Source: Limnovirga soli (GTDB lineage Bacteria; Bacteroidota; Bacteroidia; Chitinophagales; Chitinophagaceae). Taken from it: a DNA stretch of 64,000 nucleotides. Location: contig NZ_WHPF01000006.1 in the NCBI RefSeq assembly GCF_013106755.1, positions 62,001 through 126,000 on the forward strand. Reading direction: 5' to 3'. The notes under the pieces were generated by a model. That model saw nothing but the letters and a program-made list of their open reading frames with translations. It did not search any database and was not told the DNA's origin. The position numbers and the translations under genes were made by a program. This document shows, one piece after another, positions 17,768 to 25,913 of this stretch (its first letter is position 1; each line of letters opens with the position of its first letter).

Positions 17768-19150
17768 TTACATACTTTCCCTAATATCGTGCATCAACCT
17801 ACGTGCAATATTATCAGATGTTGTTTCGAAACTGCTTTCAGCATAAATACGGATAATAGGTTCTGTATTGCTGGTACGTAAATGCACCCAGTCTTTATCA
17901 AATTCAATCTTTAAACCATCTTCTGTATTAATAGGCTGGTTTTTATATTTCTTTTGAATGTGACTAAAAATCTTCTTTATATCAACCCCGTTATCCAATT
18001 CTATTTTGTTTTTGCTCATAAAATAATCGGGGTATTGTCTTCTTAACTGCGAAACACTTTTTTTACTATTAGCCAATTGTGTAAGAAATAAAGCAATACC
18101 TATTAATGCATCCCTGCCATAATGCAAATCGGGTACAATAATTCCGCCATTGCCTTCTCCTCCAATTACTGCATTTACAGCTTTCATTTTGGTTACTACA
18201 TTTACCTCTCCAACAGCGCTGGGAAAATATTCCCCACCGTTTGCAACGGTAACATCCTTTAATGCACGGGTAGATGACATATTACTTACGGTATTGCCTT
18301 TGCGCTGCTGTAAAACAAAATCAGCAATTGCAACCAAAGTATATTCTTCACCAAATAAAGAACCATCTTCGGCAACAAAACATAGTCTGTCAACATCAGG
18401 ATCTACAGCAATACCTAAAGAAGCCTTTTGTTTATTTACCTCATTACATAACTGGTTAAGGTGTTGTGGTAATGGTTCAGGGTTATGGGCAAATTTTCCA
18501 TTTACTTCTTCATTCAGTACTGTAAAGTCTTTTACCCCAAGCGCTTTTAATAAAGCTGGCACTGCAGTGGCACCAGTACTGTTAATACCATCCACTACAA
18601 TTTTAAACTTACCTTTTTTAATGGCTACAACATCTACCAACGGGTAATTAATAATAGCTTCAATATGTTTATCTAAGGCCGTATCGTCAGTACTATACGT
18701 GCCCAATTTATCTACGCCTGCAAAACTAAATTTCTCGCCCTCGGCAATTGCTAATACTTCGGCTCCATCTGCTGCACTAAAAAATTCACCTTTGCTATTT
18801 AGTAATTTTAAAGCATTCCATTCTTTTGGATTATGACTTGCTGTTAAAATTATCCCACCTGCAGCTTCGTGAAATATAACAGCCATTTCAACGGTAGGTG
18901 TGGTGCTAAGGCCAAGATCAATAACGTCCATGCCAAGGCTTATTAAGGTACTTACAACTAGCCTTTGAACCATCTCTCCGCTTATACGACCATCGCGGCC
19001 AATAACAACTTTGTTATTTTGGTGTTTTTCTTTTAATAAAACAGTGCCATAAGCGGCAGTAAACTTAACAACATCTAAGGGACTTAGTGTTTCACCGGGT
19101 TTACCACCAATTGTGCCTCTAATACCTGAAATACTTTTGATTAGCGCCAT
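17768..19150 (-). CDS. glmM: Phosphoglucosamine mutase (alpha-D-phosphohexomutase family)
   Basis: A 460-residue phosphohexomutase. The phosphoserine loop is ILTASHNPKEWNALK at about residue 102, the metal loop DPDVDRLCF at about 250, the sugar loop GGEGNGGII at about 335, and the phosphate loop RTSNTEPIIRIYAE at about 430. It interconverts glucosamine-6-P and glucosamine-1-P for peptidoglycan and lipid A precursors. GEGNGG rather than GEMSGH leaves room for GlcNAc-P, GlcN-P or another sugar, so the glmM name is probable rather than proven. Confidence 0.88.
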   Translation of the reverse strand: MALIKSISGIRGTIGGKPGETLSPLDVVKFTAAYGTVLLKEKHQNNKVVIGRDGRISGEMVQRLVVSTLISLGMDVIDLGLSTTPTVEMAVIFHEAAGGIILTASHNPKEWNALKLLNSKGEFFSAADGAEVLAIAEGEKFSFAGVDKLGTYSTDDTALDKHIEAIINYPLVDVVAIKKGKFKIVVDGINSTGATAVPALLKALGVKDFTVLNEEVNGKFAHNPEPLPQHLNQLCNEVNKQKASLGIAVDPDVDRLCFVAEDGSLFGEEYTLVAIADFVLQQRKGNTVSNMSSTRALKDVTVANGGEYFPSAVGEVNVVTKMKAVNAVIGGEGNGGIIVPDLHYGRDALIGIALFLTQLANSKKSVSQLRRQYPDYFMSKNKIELDNGVDIKKIFSHIQKKYKNQPINTEDGLKIEFDKDWVHLRTSNTEPIIRIYAESSFETTSDNIARRLMHDIRESM

Positions 19151-19172
19151 CTCTCAACAATTTTGGTAACAG

Positions 19173-19180
19173 CAAACTTA
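19173..19180 (-). promoter_or_regulatory. -7 promoter box for glmM
   Basis: On the minus strand this reads TAAGTTTG, a perfect TAnnTTTG, 22 bp downstream of a TTG. It lies 22 bp before the glmM ATG. Confidence 0.55.
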
Positions 19181-19289
19181 ATTGAAAAAAATTACTTTTT
19201 ACCAACTCAACCGTTTGATGTGATAAAAGAAATTTCTTTATAATGCTTAACAGTTTGATATATTTAACTTTACCCTAATTTTATTAATT

Positions 19290-20033
19290 ATGGCAGCAAA
19301 AGAATGGTATAAAGACTGGTTCAGCTCTCCTTATTACGAGGTTTTATATTACAAAAGAAACGAGGCTGAGGCTGCCGCATTTATTGAAAGGCTGGTGAAT
19401 CATTTACAGCCTGCCAGTGGCTCACTTATGCTGGATGTAGCTTGTGGAAAAGGTAGACACAGCCGCGAACTGGCTGAAATGGGGTTCGATGTTACCGGGA
19501 TTGATATTGCGGTACCTGCCATTTCGGAGGCGCTGAAATATCAGGCAGAAAACCTGCATTTTTTTGTACACGACATGCGGCTGCCATTTTATATCAACTA
19601 CTTTAAATACGCGTTTAATTTTTTTACCAGCTTTGGTTACTTTAATACCCAAAGGGAACATGATAATGCCTTAAGAACGATTGCCCAAAGCCTGGAAACC
19701 GGTGGCATATTTGTAATTGATTATCTAAATGCCAGTTATGTTACAACACATTTAATACCTACCGAAAATGCCGCTGTTGAAGATGCCTTTTTTACGATTA
19801 AACGCTGGCAAACAAAGGAACATTTTTTTAAGGAAATAAAAATTGCTGTTCCCGGCACTGAAACAATGCCTGTTTATACCGAAAAAGTGGCCAAGTTTTC
19901 TTTACTGCAACTTACTGAAATGCTTTCCAAACAGCATTTAAAAGTACAGGAGGTATTCGGCAATTACCAATTAGGACAATATGATGAACCAAATTCGCCC
20001 AGGCTAATTATTATTGCAAAAAAAATGAAGTAA
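19290..20033 (+). CDS. Class I SAM-dependent methyltransferase
   Basis: A 247-residue protein with a Rossmann-type methyltransferase core. Motif I is LMLDVACGKGRHSREL at about residues 48-63, followed by the acidic strand end VTGIDIA and a motif IV region FVHDMRLPF. The C-terminal part has the beta-sheet extension of Methyltransf_25/11 members. The substrate is unknown. It is divergent from glmM and stands alone. Confidence 0.85.
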   Translation: MAAKEWYKDWFSSPYYEVLYYKRNEAEAAAFIERLVNHLQPASGSLMLDVACGKGRHSRELAEMGFDVTGIDIAVPAISEALKYQAENLHFFVHDMRLPFYINYFKYAFNFFTSFGYFNTQREHDNALRTIAQSLETGGIFVIDYLNASYVTTHLIPTENAAVEDAFFTIKRWQTKEHFFKEIKIAVPGTETMPVYTEKVAKFSLLQLTEMLSKQHLKVQEVFGNYQLGQYDEPNSPRLIIIAKKMK

Positions 20034-20080
20034 TTTTTTTGGGTTGAATATTTTTAAGGCGTTGCTATATTTTTCCCTTT

Positions 20081-20467
20081 TCAATTTTGCTTTTTAAGCG
20101 TCGTAATATACCCTTGTTTAACCCCTGCGACAGGCATATTTGATTCAAAACCTGCATCTGGTTTTAAAACCGGCATTTTATCTACTGAAGATGTATAGAT
20201 TTCAAATCCGTTTTTATTTTCCACAAACGTAAAGGTTCCTGTATTTCCAACAATGGGCATATTATCCATATTGTTATTTTGGGCTGGTTTTGGCTGAACT
20301 ATAGCTAGCGGAATTTTTTGTTGCATATTAATGGAAGGCAATTCTAATCCGGCAATTTTCTTATAATTTTTTTGCTTTTGAAGATAGTCAGCATAACTAT
20401 TGGTTACCTGCGCCTGTAGTTGAGTAAAACCACAACAAATAATCAGTACAATACTTATTTTTTTCAT
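20081..20467 (-). CDS. Small secreted protein of unknown function
   Basis: The start is placed at the ATG of MKKISIVLI, giving 128 residues with a clear signal peptide cut near LQAQ at residue 19. The mature protein is basic and polar, with no domain I recognise. Repeated short motifs NMPIVG/NMPVAG and KMPVLKP suggest a small beta-rich or linker-like protein. It is convergent with the methyltransferase gene. No function is proposed. Confidence 0.6.
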   Translation of the reverse strand: MKKISIVLIICCGFTQLQAQVTNSYADYLQKQKNYKKIAGLELPSINMQQKIPLAIVQPKPAQNNNMDNMPIVGNTGTFTFVENKNGFEIYTSSVDKMPVLKPDAGFESNMPVAGVKQGYITTLKKQN

Positions 20468-20538
20468 GGTAGCGTTTTTGTAAATATACATTTTTAAAAA
20501 TTTCTTTAAAAAAATGGGTATTAAAACCATGCCTTTAT

Positions 20539-20609
20539 AGCTGCATAGTATTGATAAAGTACAAGAGTGCGACGCAAGTACAGCTGCTACCTGATTTTTG
20601 CCAGGCTAC
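20539..20609 (+). repeat. Intergenic repeat copy, ACAAGAGTGCGACGCAAG core
   Basis: The core is at 20561-20578; the right end TTGCCAGGCTACAAA stops a few bases from the sulfatase stop. It is antisense to that gene. Confidence 0.9.
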
Positions 20610-20614
20610 AAATA

Positions 20615-22606
20615 CTATTTTTTATTGTTTAACAGTTGGTATCGTGCGGTTTCGTAAAACGCATCGGTTATGGCTTTATATTCTTTGCTTAACGAGTCGG
20701 TTAGCACAACTTTATTATTATCCACTACACTCATAATTTGAGCGGGGCTGCTATTGCCGGCGCCATAACTAAAATAATAATTGCCTTTTATTACACCAAT
20801 ACGTTTATTATTTGGATCTAATATAAAAACGGCATTATTGTTAACAGCTCCGGAAGTTATGCGGGCTGTATCAAGCAAATCGCGTCCCAAAGTACTGTTA
20901 CGGTAAGGGATTTTACAAATGCCCGCCACTGTTGGCAATAGGTCTATTTGAGATGCATAAAATCCATATTCTTTGGGTTGTAAAATACCAGGCGCATAAA
21001 ATAACAAGGGCACATGCTCGGCAGAAAGTTCGTTTGTCCAGGCGTTTGAGAACATATTGCCAACGTCGCCCTGTATACCATGATCGCCAATAAAAACAAA
21101 GAGTGTATTTTTAAAATAGGCTTCTTTACTGGCGGCTTCCATAAATTTTCTATAACCAAAATCGGTATATCGAAATGCATTGAATTCATCTACATCTTCA
21201 AATCCATATTTCTTTAAACTGTCTTTTGAGGCAGCTTGCTTTTTAAATTCATTCAGGTCTTCTTCGGGAATGGTATATGGCCTGTGATTATCTGAAGTTT
21301 GAATGATGGCAAAAAAAGGTTTTGTTTTTGCAGCCAGTATTTTATTGGCCCCAAGAAACAGGTTTTTATCGCTTACGCCCCATACATCTATTTTAGGTGC
21401 ATCATAATCATCCTGTTCGTAAATATGTACATCTTTAATATTATTGGTTAGCAGGCCACGAATGTTGGCCCAGCTGGTACTGCCACCGATAAAATACATT
21501 TTGTCGTGCCCGGTAAAATCGTTGATGATGGAATGCTGATCTACTGCTAAAGGATTGCGGCTGGAAGTGTTTATAAAATCAACATCAGGTATGCCGGTAA
21601 TAGTTGCCCAAATACCCCTGGCCGTACCATAGGAAGAGGTAAAACAACGGTTAAAGAAAATACCCTGTTTGCATAGTTCGTTAAAATAAGGCGTGGTATT
21701 TAATGGATTGCCATACATAGAACTTTTATAGGCACTAAATGATTCACAAATAACCACTACTACATTCAATGGTTTGGGTTGTGCTGTGTCAATTGGATGT
21801 ACAAAGCGATTATAGTTGAGGCTATTACTATCCGGCTTATCAACCCCAAGATAATTGCTCATCCATGAATATGCATTTTTTGTAGCATCCAGATCGTATG
21901 ACGATTTACGAAATTCTAAAGAACTAAAAAAAGATTGAAATGGGTTTAAGGCAACATTGGCGGCATAATCGTTTTCAAAGCTAAATGCATCGCTCCAACG
22001 CAACGGATATTGATTAAACCTGCCAAAAATTCCCAATGCCATTATTAGAAAAAATACAATGCTCCAGGTAATCCGGCTGACTTTGGTAGTAAGTTTTGGC
22101 CTTGATAACACAATATTATAGAGCATTCGTACCAGGCCAAGCATGGCACTTACCAATAAAATCATGGCTAAAATAATCCACCCAACATGGTAATTCTCCC
22201 AAACCAACCCAAGCGATGTTTTTGTATCCTGTAACAAGTTTAATAAACTAGCCCTTAGCCTTTGCGACAAATAGGCATAATTGGCAAAATCTACCACATA
22301 AAAAAAGGCAAAAGCAATAATTAAAATTGTCCAAATAATAAAGCTGGTGCGCCTGCCCCATTTTTTTTCAAAAGGGTGTAAAGCAGGAATTGTACCAATA
22401 ATAAATAGTAGTAATGAAGCAATACATACATCCCTGATATCAAACCTTAATCCAAGTAAAAAAACATCTGCAAATGGGGTATTATTGTTTGTTGGTATGG
22501 TAAAGCTTAGTACCAAAGCCATACGCATTAAACTCATCAGAAATAAAAAAATAATGCCGGTTAATACAATCCATTGAATGTATCTTGGTACTTTTAACTT
22601 ATTCAT
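20615..22606 (-). CDS. LtaS-like membrane sulfatase/phosphoglycerol transferase
   Basis: The ATG of MNKLKVPRY is used (663 residues). Five hydrophobic helices fill roughly residues 8-195, and the rest is an extracytoplasmic sulfatase/alkaline-phosphatase domain. Landmarks are NVVVVICESFSAY (metal Glu), SYGTARGIWATITG (nucleophile Thr), and FVFIGDHGIQG (metal Asp-His). The layout is that of LTA synthase, OpgB and related phosphoglycerol or phosphoethanolamine transferases. In a Gram-negative host the acceptor is more likely a periplasmic glycan or lipid than teichoic acid. Confidence 0.87.
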   Translation of the reverse strand: MNKLKVPRYIQWIVLTGIIFLFLMSLMRMALVLSFTIPTNNNTPFADVFLLGLRFDIRDVCIASLLLFIIGTIPALHPFEKKWGRRTSFIIWTILIIAFAFFYVVDFANYAYLSQRLRASLLNLLQDTKTSLGLVWENYHVGWIILAMILLVSAMLGLVRMLYNIVLSRPKLTTKVSRITWSIVFFLIMALGIFGRFNQYPLRWSDAFSFENDYAANVALNPFQSFFSSLEFRKSSYDLDATKNAYSWMSNYLGVDKPDSNSLNYNRFVHPIDTAQPKPLNVVVVICESFSAYKSSMYGNPLNTTPYFNELCKQGIFFNRCFTSSYGTARGIWATITGIPDVDFINTSSRNPLAVDQHSIINDFTGHDKMYFIGGSTSWANIRGLLTNNIKDVHIYEQDDYDAPKIDVWGVSDKNLFLGANKILAAKTKPFFAIIQTSDNHRPYTIPEEDLNEFKKQAASKDSLKKYGFEDVDEFNAFRYTDFGYRKFMEAASKEAYFKNTLFVFIGDHGIQGDVGNMFSNAWTNELSAEHVPLLFYAPGILQPKEYGFYASQIDLLPTVAGICKIPYRNSTLGRDLLDTARITSGAVNNNAVFILDPNNKRIGVIKGNYYFSYGAGNSSPAQIMSVVDNNKVVLTDSLSKEYKAITDAFYETARYQLLNNKK

Positions 22607-22663
22607 AAGCGGCAAATTTAATAATTAAATAACGTTAGTTACTGCTTACTTTAATTTTAGCCT

Positions 22664-23311
22664 ATGTTTTTGTTAGATGGTAGCGCGGGCTTCTTTTCTC
22701 AGTTACTGGCAACACTTAAAAGCTGGGATACTTGGCTATTTTTAAAAATAAACAATAGCTGGACAACCCCCTTTTTAGATACCAATTACCCGTGGTGGAG
22801 GGAGGCCAGCACCTGGATGCCTCTGTATTTTTTCCTGATTTTTCTGGTATTGTACAATTTTGGATGGAAGGTTTGGCCCTGGATTCTTTTATTTATTGCC
22901 ACTGTTGGGTTATCTGATCAAATTAGTAGCGGTATTATTAAAAACTGGGTGGCAAGACCCAGGCCCTGCGGCGATGATGTGCTGATGTACAAGGTAAGAT
23001 TACTACTTAACCATTGCCCGGGTAGCGGCAGTTTTACTTCATCGCATGCTACCAACCATTTTGCGATGGCTTGCTTTTTATATGTTACATTAAAACCTTT
23101 TTTTGGTAAATGGGGAGGAGTATTTTTTGTGTGGGCAGCCACCATTAGTTATGGACAGGTATATGTGGGAGTTCACTATCCTTTAGATATTATCTGCGGC
23201 GCCTTGTTGGGCCTTGGCATCGGTAAATTAACTGCAACAATCTTTATGCGTAAGGTTGGCTGGCCGCCTTTATTACCATTTGCAGCGGCTTTGCAAAACG
23301 ATGTAGATTAA
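22664..23311 (+). CDS. PAP2-family membrane phosphatase
   Basis: A 215-residue protein with about five to six membrane helices. The three acid-phosphatase motifs are KNWVARPRPC (motif 1), GSFTSSHATNHF (motif 2, catalytic His) and YGQVYVGVHYPLD (motif 3, with Gln where the classical family has Arg). Family members dephosphorylate undecaprenyl-PP, phosphatidylglycerol-P or lipid A. It is divergent from the LtaS-like gene. Confidence 0.9.
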   Translation: MFLLDGSAGFFSQLLATLKSWDTWLFLKINNSWTTPFLDTNYPWWREASTWMPLYFFLIFLVLYNFGWKVWPWILLFIATVGLSDQISSGIIKNWVARPRPCGDDVLMYKVRLLLNHCPGSGSFTSSHATNHFAMACFLYVTLKPFFGKWGGVFFVWAATISYGQVYVGVHYPLDIICGALLGLGIGKLTATIFMRKVGWPPLLPFAAALQNDVD

Positions 23312-23317
23312 ATGGCC

Positions 23318-24019
23318 TTATCCGCCGGTAGCCCCGTCTCTAACGCGAACTTTTTTCTTGCCAGAATTTTTTTTCTCATATAACTGAACCTCCGGTGGTT
23401 TTTTTAATGAAGCAGAATCACTCTTTATGTATTTAGGTTTTTCTGCCACCATGGTGCTACTTTTATAATAGGCCGCTTCTTTTTTTATATCCATCATTTG
23501 GTTAAGAATCCATTCCTCTGTTTTTATCAGGGCGCCAGTGGCAGCGTTATAAAAACTCCAGGTACCATGTTTTGCCGACTCTGGTTCTGATTTTATAATA
23601 CGTTTATATACCGTATCCGAATGTAAGTCTGGTACATCTATGGTATCATAGGCATTTGCAGGGTTAAATGCCCGCCAACTCTCAATTCTTTCAACACCCA
23701 TACTGTTATAAAAAGTACTAAGTCCGTTTTTTAATCCCCATTTATAATTTTCATTACTTAATATATCGCCAATTAAAGTATAGGTACTCCAGGCACCTTC
23801 TTTTTTATCGTTTATGTAAATACCCGTTTCCAAATAACCTGGTTCGCCTCTTAATGGAGGCTGTTCAATAAGCCATTGCCCCTGTTTCAGGTTATTCATA
23901 TCCACCCGGTTCAGCGTATCACCTTTAGCACCAAGCTTATACGATTTCCATTGTGCAAAAACCATATTTACACTTAGTAAACCCAGCACTAAAAACAACA
24001 AATATTTCTTTTGTAGCAT
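23318..24019 (-). CDS. Exported MORN-variant repeat protein
   Basis: The start is at the ATG of MLQKKYLLF (233 residues), with a signal peptide ending near FAQ. The mature part shows repeated W-x-Y/F-G-type units: KQGQWLIEQ, KKEGAWSTYT, KNGLSTFYN, KHGTWSFYN. These resemble the MORN_2/YwqK-like beta-hairpin repeats common in Bacteroidota exported proteins. The C-terminus is lysine-rich. It converges with the PAP2 gene, 6 bp between stops. Its function is unknown. Confidence 0.6.
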   Translation of the reverse strand: MLQKKYLLFLVLGLLSVNMVFAQWKSYKLGAKGDTLNRVDMNNLKQGQWLIEQPPLRGEPGYLETGIYINDKKEGAWSTYTLIGDILSNENYKWGLKNGLSTFYNSMGVERIESWRAFNPANAYDTIDVPDLHSDTVYKRIIKSEPESAKHGTWSFYNAATGALIKTEEWILNQMMDIKKEAAYYKSSTMVAEKPKYIKSDSASLKKPPEVQLYEKKNSGKKKVRVRDGATGG

Positions 24020-24032
24020 AATCAATTTTTAT

Positions 24033-24112
24033 TAGCCCAACCGCAGTGCAGGCATTAAGCATTCTTGCGTCGCACACTTGTACTGTGGTAATTCTTTGCA
24101 GCAAAACAGCCG
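24033..24112 (-). repeat. Intergenic repeat copy, ACAAGTGTGCGACGCAAG core
   Basis: The core is at 24064-24081. On the minus strand the left end is GGCTGTTTTGCTGC and the right end GTTGGGCTAATAAAA. It follows the aroQ stop in the sense orientation, an exception to the usual polarity. Confidence 0.85.
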
Positions 24113-24146
24113 GTATTCTATTAGTTAACCAACTAGCTAAACCTTT

Positions 24147-24572
24147 TTATTTCGCCTGATCAATAAACCATTGTATTGCTAATTTATAACCTGCCAACCC
24201 CAATCCACTAATGGTACCTTTACATTTTGCCGACACATGCGAAATTTTCCTAAAATCCTCCCTTGCATGTACATTGCTGATATGCACTTCAATAACAGGT
24301 GTGGTAATAGCCGCAATGGCATCGCCCAGTGCCACTGAAGTATGAGTATACCCACCAGGGTTAATAACAATACCGTCATAATCAAAACCACGCTGCTGTA
24401 AAGCATTTATCAACTCACCTTCTACATTGCTCTGGTAATAATCAAACGTAATATCCGGATACAAATTTTGTAACACCCCATAATACTGTTCAAATGTTTG
24501 AGAGCCATATACTGAAGGTTCCCGGGTACCCAGCAGATTTAAATTTGGACCATTGATAATTGCTATTTTCAT
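24147..24572 (-). CDS. aroQ: 3-dehydroquinate dehydratase, type II
   Basis: A 141-residue dodecamer-forming type II enzyme of standard length. NGPNLNLLGTREPSVYG carries the active-site Arg and Tyr of the mobile lid. QSNVEGELI, INPGGYTHTSVAL (substrate-binding Asn and catalytic-pair region) and EVHISNVHARE (catalytic His) are all intact. It dehydrates 3-dehydroquinate in the shikimate pathway. Confidence 0.96.
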   Translation of the reverse strand: MKIAIINGPNLNLLGTREPSVYGSQTFEQYYGVLQNLYPDITFDYYQSNVEGELINALQQRGFDYDGIVINPGGYTHTSVALGDAIAAITTPVIEVHISNVHAREDFRKISHVSAKCKGTISGLGLAGYKLAIQWFIDQAK

Positions 24573-24726
24573 GCGTATTGTTTAAAAAGCGTTGCGTGCC
24601 TGTTTAATTGTAAAAATACTAATAACACTGCATTAGATGCACTACATTGCGGTAGATGAAAAAATTATTAACTTTCACCCTTTAATCAAGGAATTACAAA
24701 ACTTAAAATCGCTGGCATTTAGCTAT

Positions 24727-25224
24727 ATGGATAATTTATATTACACGTATTACCAAAGCCCTGTTGGCATGCTTAAAATTGGCGGCACAGATAGCTATAT
24801 TGCAGAATTAACTTTTGTTGACAATCCCGATCAGGTAATACACGGCGAACCGGGGATTAGTGATGTAATACACCAGTGTACTGAAGAATTGATTGAATTT
24901 TTTAATGGCAAACGCAGACATTTTACCATTCCCGTTCATCAGGAAGGCACAGAATTTCAACAAAGGGTTTGGGCCGAATTGGTGCATATTGGCTTTGGTA
25001 AAACCATTAGCTATATGGATTTGGCCAAAAAACTGGGCGACCCTAAAGTAATTAGGGCTGCTGCCAGTACCAATGGCAAAAATAAAATTGCCATTATAGT
25101 GCCCTGCCACCGGGTTATAGGTACTGATAAATCTTTAACCGGTTATTCTGGTGGTTTGTGGAGGAAGAAATGGTTATTACAACACGAATTTAGAATTGCA
25201 CACGGCGTACAAACGCTTTTCTAA
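24727..25224 (+). CDS. ogt: Methylated-DNA-protein-cysteine methyltransferase
   Basis: The ATG of MDNLYYTYY is chosen because the upstream in-frame 30 residues have no counterpart in the family. The product is 165 residues. The suicide cysteine lies in IVPCHRVIG at about residue 128, and the DNA-binding helix precedes it (GKTISYMDLAKKLGDPKVIRA). It removes alkyl groups from O6-guanine irreversibly. Gene symbol ogt is by family; no Ada regulatory domain is present. Confidence 0.92.
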   Translation: MDNLYYTYYQSPVGMLKIGGTDSYIAELTFVDNPDQVIHGEPGISDVIHQCTEELIEFFNGKRRHFTIPVHQEGTEFQQRVWAELVHIGFGKTISYMDLAKKLGDPKVIRAAASTNGKNKIAIIVPCHRVIGTDKSLTGYSGGLWRKKWLLQHEFRIAHGVQTLF

Positions 25225-25251
25225 AAAATACTTTTAACTACTTATGCCTGG

Positions 25252-25330
25252 TTGTTTGCCGCCCAAAGAATCGGAACGATAAACCGAGCGTGGCAAGTAA
25301 AGCTTCATTTTTATGCTGGCCCCTGTAACC
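25252..25330 (+). repeat. Intergenic repeat copy, AACCGAGCGTGGCAAG core
   Basis: The core is at 25282-25297, with left end TTTGCCGCCC and right end CCCCTGTAACCAAAAA, 7 bp from the cdd stop. It is antisense to cdd. Confidence 0.88.
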
Positions 25331-25336
25331 AAAAAC

Positions 25337-25822
25337 CTATTTTAAATCCGCACTACCAAAGCCTAATGGCAGCAATGCAGCCGATTGATCTATCAGGTAA
25401 ACTTCACCCTCCATGCCGCTTAATAAAAGCCGAATGGGGAATTGTTGCCTTTCTTCATATTCATGTATGGTTTGCCGGCAAATACCGCAAGGCGCAGCCG
25501 GTTTATTGCTGATACTATTTAGGTTATTACAGGCTATGGCCATGGTATTAATACCTACACCCGGGTATTGAGAGGAGGCAGATGAAAGCAGCACCCGCTC
25601 GGCACAAATACCAACAGGATAACTTGCATTTTCCTGATTGCTGCCGGTTACAATTGCTTCGTTTTGCAAGTGGGCTGCTGCGCCTACATGAAATTTAGAA
25701 TAGGGTGCATATGCGTGATCGGTGGCAGCCCTCGCTTTATGCAGCAATAAGGCATCGTCCTCCTTTAGCTCATCAATTGAGGCAAAAACATGGTAATTAA
25801 AAATAAGTTGTTGCTGGTGCAT
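25337..25822 (-). CDS. cdd: Cytidine deaminase
   Basis: A 161-residue homotetrameric-type deaminase. The zinc site is formed by the Cys in PVGICAERV (with the proton-shuttling Glu in AE) and the PCGICRQ pair near residue 103. YAPYSKFHVGAA and GSNQENASYP match the substrate-binding segment. It converts cytidine and deoxycytidine to uridine forms in pyrimidine salvage. It lies about 90 bp downstream of the lepB stop, with a terminator between. Confidence 0.95.
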   Translation of the reverse strand: MHQQQLIFNYHVFASIDELKEDDALLLHKARAATDHAYAPYSKFHVGAAAHLQNEAIVTGSNQENASYPVGICAERVLLSSASSQYPGVGINTMAIACNNLNSISNKPAAPCGICRQTIHEYEERQQFPIRLLLSGMEGEVYLIDQSAALLPLGFGSADLK

Positions 25823-25854
25823 AGATTAGTTTTTAAAATAAACCCTATTAAGAT

Positions 25855-25888
25855 AAAAAGGTCCCCGCTACAGTAGTTGCGGGGACCC
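25855..25888 (-). terminator. Intrinsic terminator after lepB
   Basis: GGTCCCCGC and GCGGGGACC form a 9 bp perfect stem. On the minus strand the hairpin is followed by TTTTTATCTT, fitting Rho-independent termination of lepB. Confidence 0.85.
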
Positions 25889-25913
25889 CATTTATTTGGC
25901 AAATAAAGTTACA

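Noticed and set aside
24637-24726. An upstream extension of the alkylguanine methyltransferase
   Set aside because: It is in frame but has no counterpart in the family, and a good ATG starts the conserved part at 24727.
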